Below are positions 63,563 to 64,000 of a stretch of DNA of 64,000 bases, one piece after another (position 1 is the first letter of the stretch; every line of letters starts with the position of its first letter). The stretch covers positions 23,221-87,220 of the forward strand of contig JBCBJV010000014.1 in assembly GCA_038522945.1 (NCBI GenBank). Direction: 5' to 3'. The translations under genes were made by a program, and so were the position numbers. Under the pieces are notes generated by a model. That model did no database searches. It saw nothing but the letters and a program-made list of their open reading frames with translations, and had not been told where the DNA came from. The DNA is from MED-G105 sp038522945 (GTDB lineage: Bacteria > Pseudomonadota > Alphaproteobacteria > Caulobacterales > Parvularculaceae).

Positions 63563-64000
63563 ATGGCTGACGATCGATTGGAAGCGGACTATGTAATTCT
63601 TGGCGCCGGCGCGACTGGCATGGCTTTTGCCGACCAGCTGCTGACTGATACTGACGCTTCCATGATCCTGATTGATCGCCGCGCCAAACCAGGCGGTCAT
63701 TGGAATGATGCCTATTCTTTCGTGCGCTTGCACGGCCCATCCCTGAATTATGGCGTCAACTCGCGCGAACTGGGCTCCGGCCAAATCGACAAAGTGGGCG
63801 TCAACGCGGGTCTGCACGAGCTCGCGACTGGCCCAGAGATATGCGCCTATTTCGACAGCCTGCTGCGCCAGCGCCTTCTTCCCAGCGGACGGGTGACATT
63901 CTTGGCCATGCACGATTACGCTAACGGCATCGCCACACATCAACTCACCGGCGCGCGCACGCCCGTAGGCTTCAAGAAAAAGCTGGTGGACTGTACAAAC
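63563..64000 (+). CDS. FAD/NAD(P)-binding oxidoreductase, 3' truncated by window end
   Basis: A frame from ATG 63563, with GGGGAGAAG upstream, stays open to the window edge (146 codons). The N-terminus YVILGAGATGMAFADQLL carries the GxGxxG dinucleotide fold, followed by a beta strand ending in acidic residues (LIDRRAKPGGHW) as in FAD- or NAD(P)-dependent monooxygenase-like proteins. The rest of the gene lies outside the window, so the precise family cannot be given. Confidence 0.8.
   Translation, partial: MADDRLEADYVILGAGATGMAFADQLLTDTDASMILIDRRAKPGGHWNDAYSFVRLHGPSLNYGVNSRELGSGQIDKVGVNAGLHELATGPEICAYFDSLLRQRLLPSGRVTFLAMHDYANGIATHQLTGARTPVGFKKKLVDCTN

Noticed and set aside
63376..63570. 64-residue frame between the HPt and FAD-binding genes
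   Set aside because: GTG start, no ribosome binding site, no recognisable feature; overlaps the start of the next gene.

Overview
The window is a piece of chromosome from an alphaproteobacterium. The evidence is the NDUFA12 accessory subunit of complex I next to MlaD, a DUF2155 gene, aat and accCB; the rne / amiC-PBP1A-prfB block; a DUF455-M23 peptidase-bactofilin block; a B12-dependent ribonucleotide reductase; and a gene-transfer-agent type 3TM holin. A large TipN-like polarity protein and a bactofilin suggest the Caulobacterales/Parvularculales side of the class, but that is inference. No rRNA, tRNA, CRISPR array or insertion sequence was recognised. Most of the window is ordinary core genome with high GC.

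Layout. 1-6.5 kb: the 5' end of a secreted protein, a Tat-exported flavoenzyme of the sarcosine-oxidase family, an ABC1-family kinase preceded by three tandem 17-bp repeats, a SAM methyltransferase, and a KAP P-loop NTPase that is visibly AT-richer than its surroundings and is the best candidate for a transferred gene. 6.5-21 kb: anmK, tyrS, a giant AsmA-like protein, a peroxiredoxin, DUF455, M23 peptidase plus bactofilin, prfB (with an intact programmed +1 frameshift), PBP1A and an AmiC-type amidase. 22-34.8 kb: RNase E with a very large acidic insertion, an M48 protease with a TPR-like tail, a DsbA-like protein, thiSG, aroQ, accBC, aat, DUF2155, mlaD, NDUFA12. 35-45 kb: nrdJ, a pentapeptide-repeat protein, an SLT transglycosylase, thiO, an orphan GTA-type holin, a membrane antiporter-like protein and a voltage-gated sodium channel. 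45.6-64 kb: the TipN-like protein, a DUF2946-like/Met-rich barrel pair that may handle copper, a class-C beta-lactamase fold hydrolase, a four-gene MCE lipid-transport operon, a CHASE2 protein with a degenerate cyclase domain, an MFS transporter, a small lipoprotein, a proline iminopeptidase, an NSS transporter, an orphan HPt protein and the start of a FAD/NAD(P)-binding protein cut by the window end.

Functional themes. Envelope construction is over-represented: AnmK (recycling), AmiC, PBP1A, M23 peptidase, bactofilin, SLT transglycosylase, AsmA-like protein, M48 protease, and two separate MCE/Mla loci. Thiamine thiazole synthesis is split between thiSG and a distant thiO. I did not find a clearly new multi-gene system. 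The observations most worth following are the KAP island with its own inverted repeat, the catalytically degenerate CHASE2 cyclase, the TipN-like protein, the acidic RNase E insertion, the orphan GTA holin, and several perfect palindromes upstream of PBP1A, nrdJ and the KAP gene.
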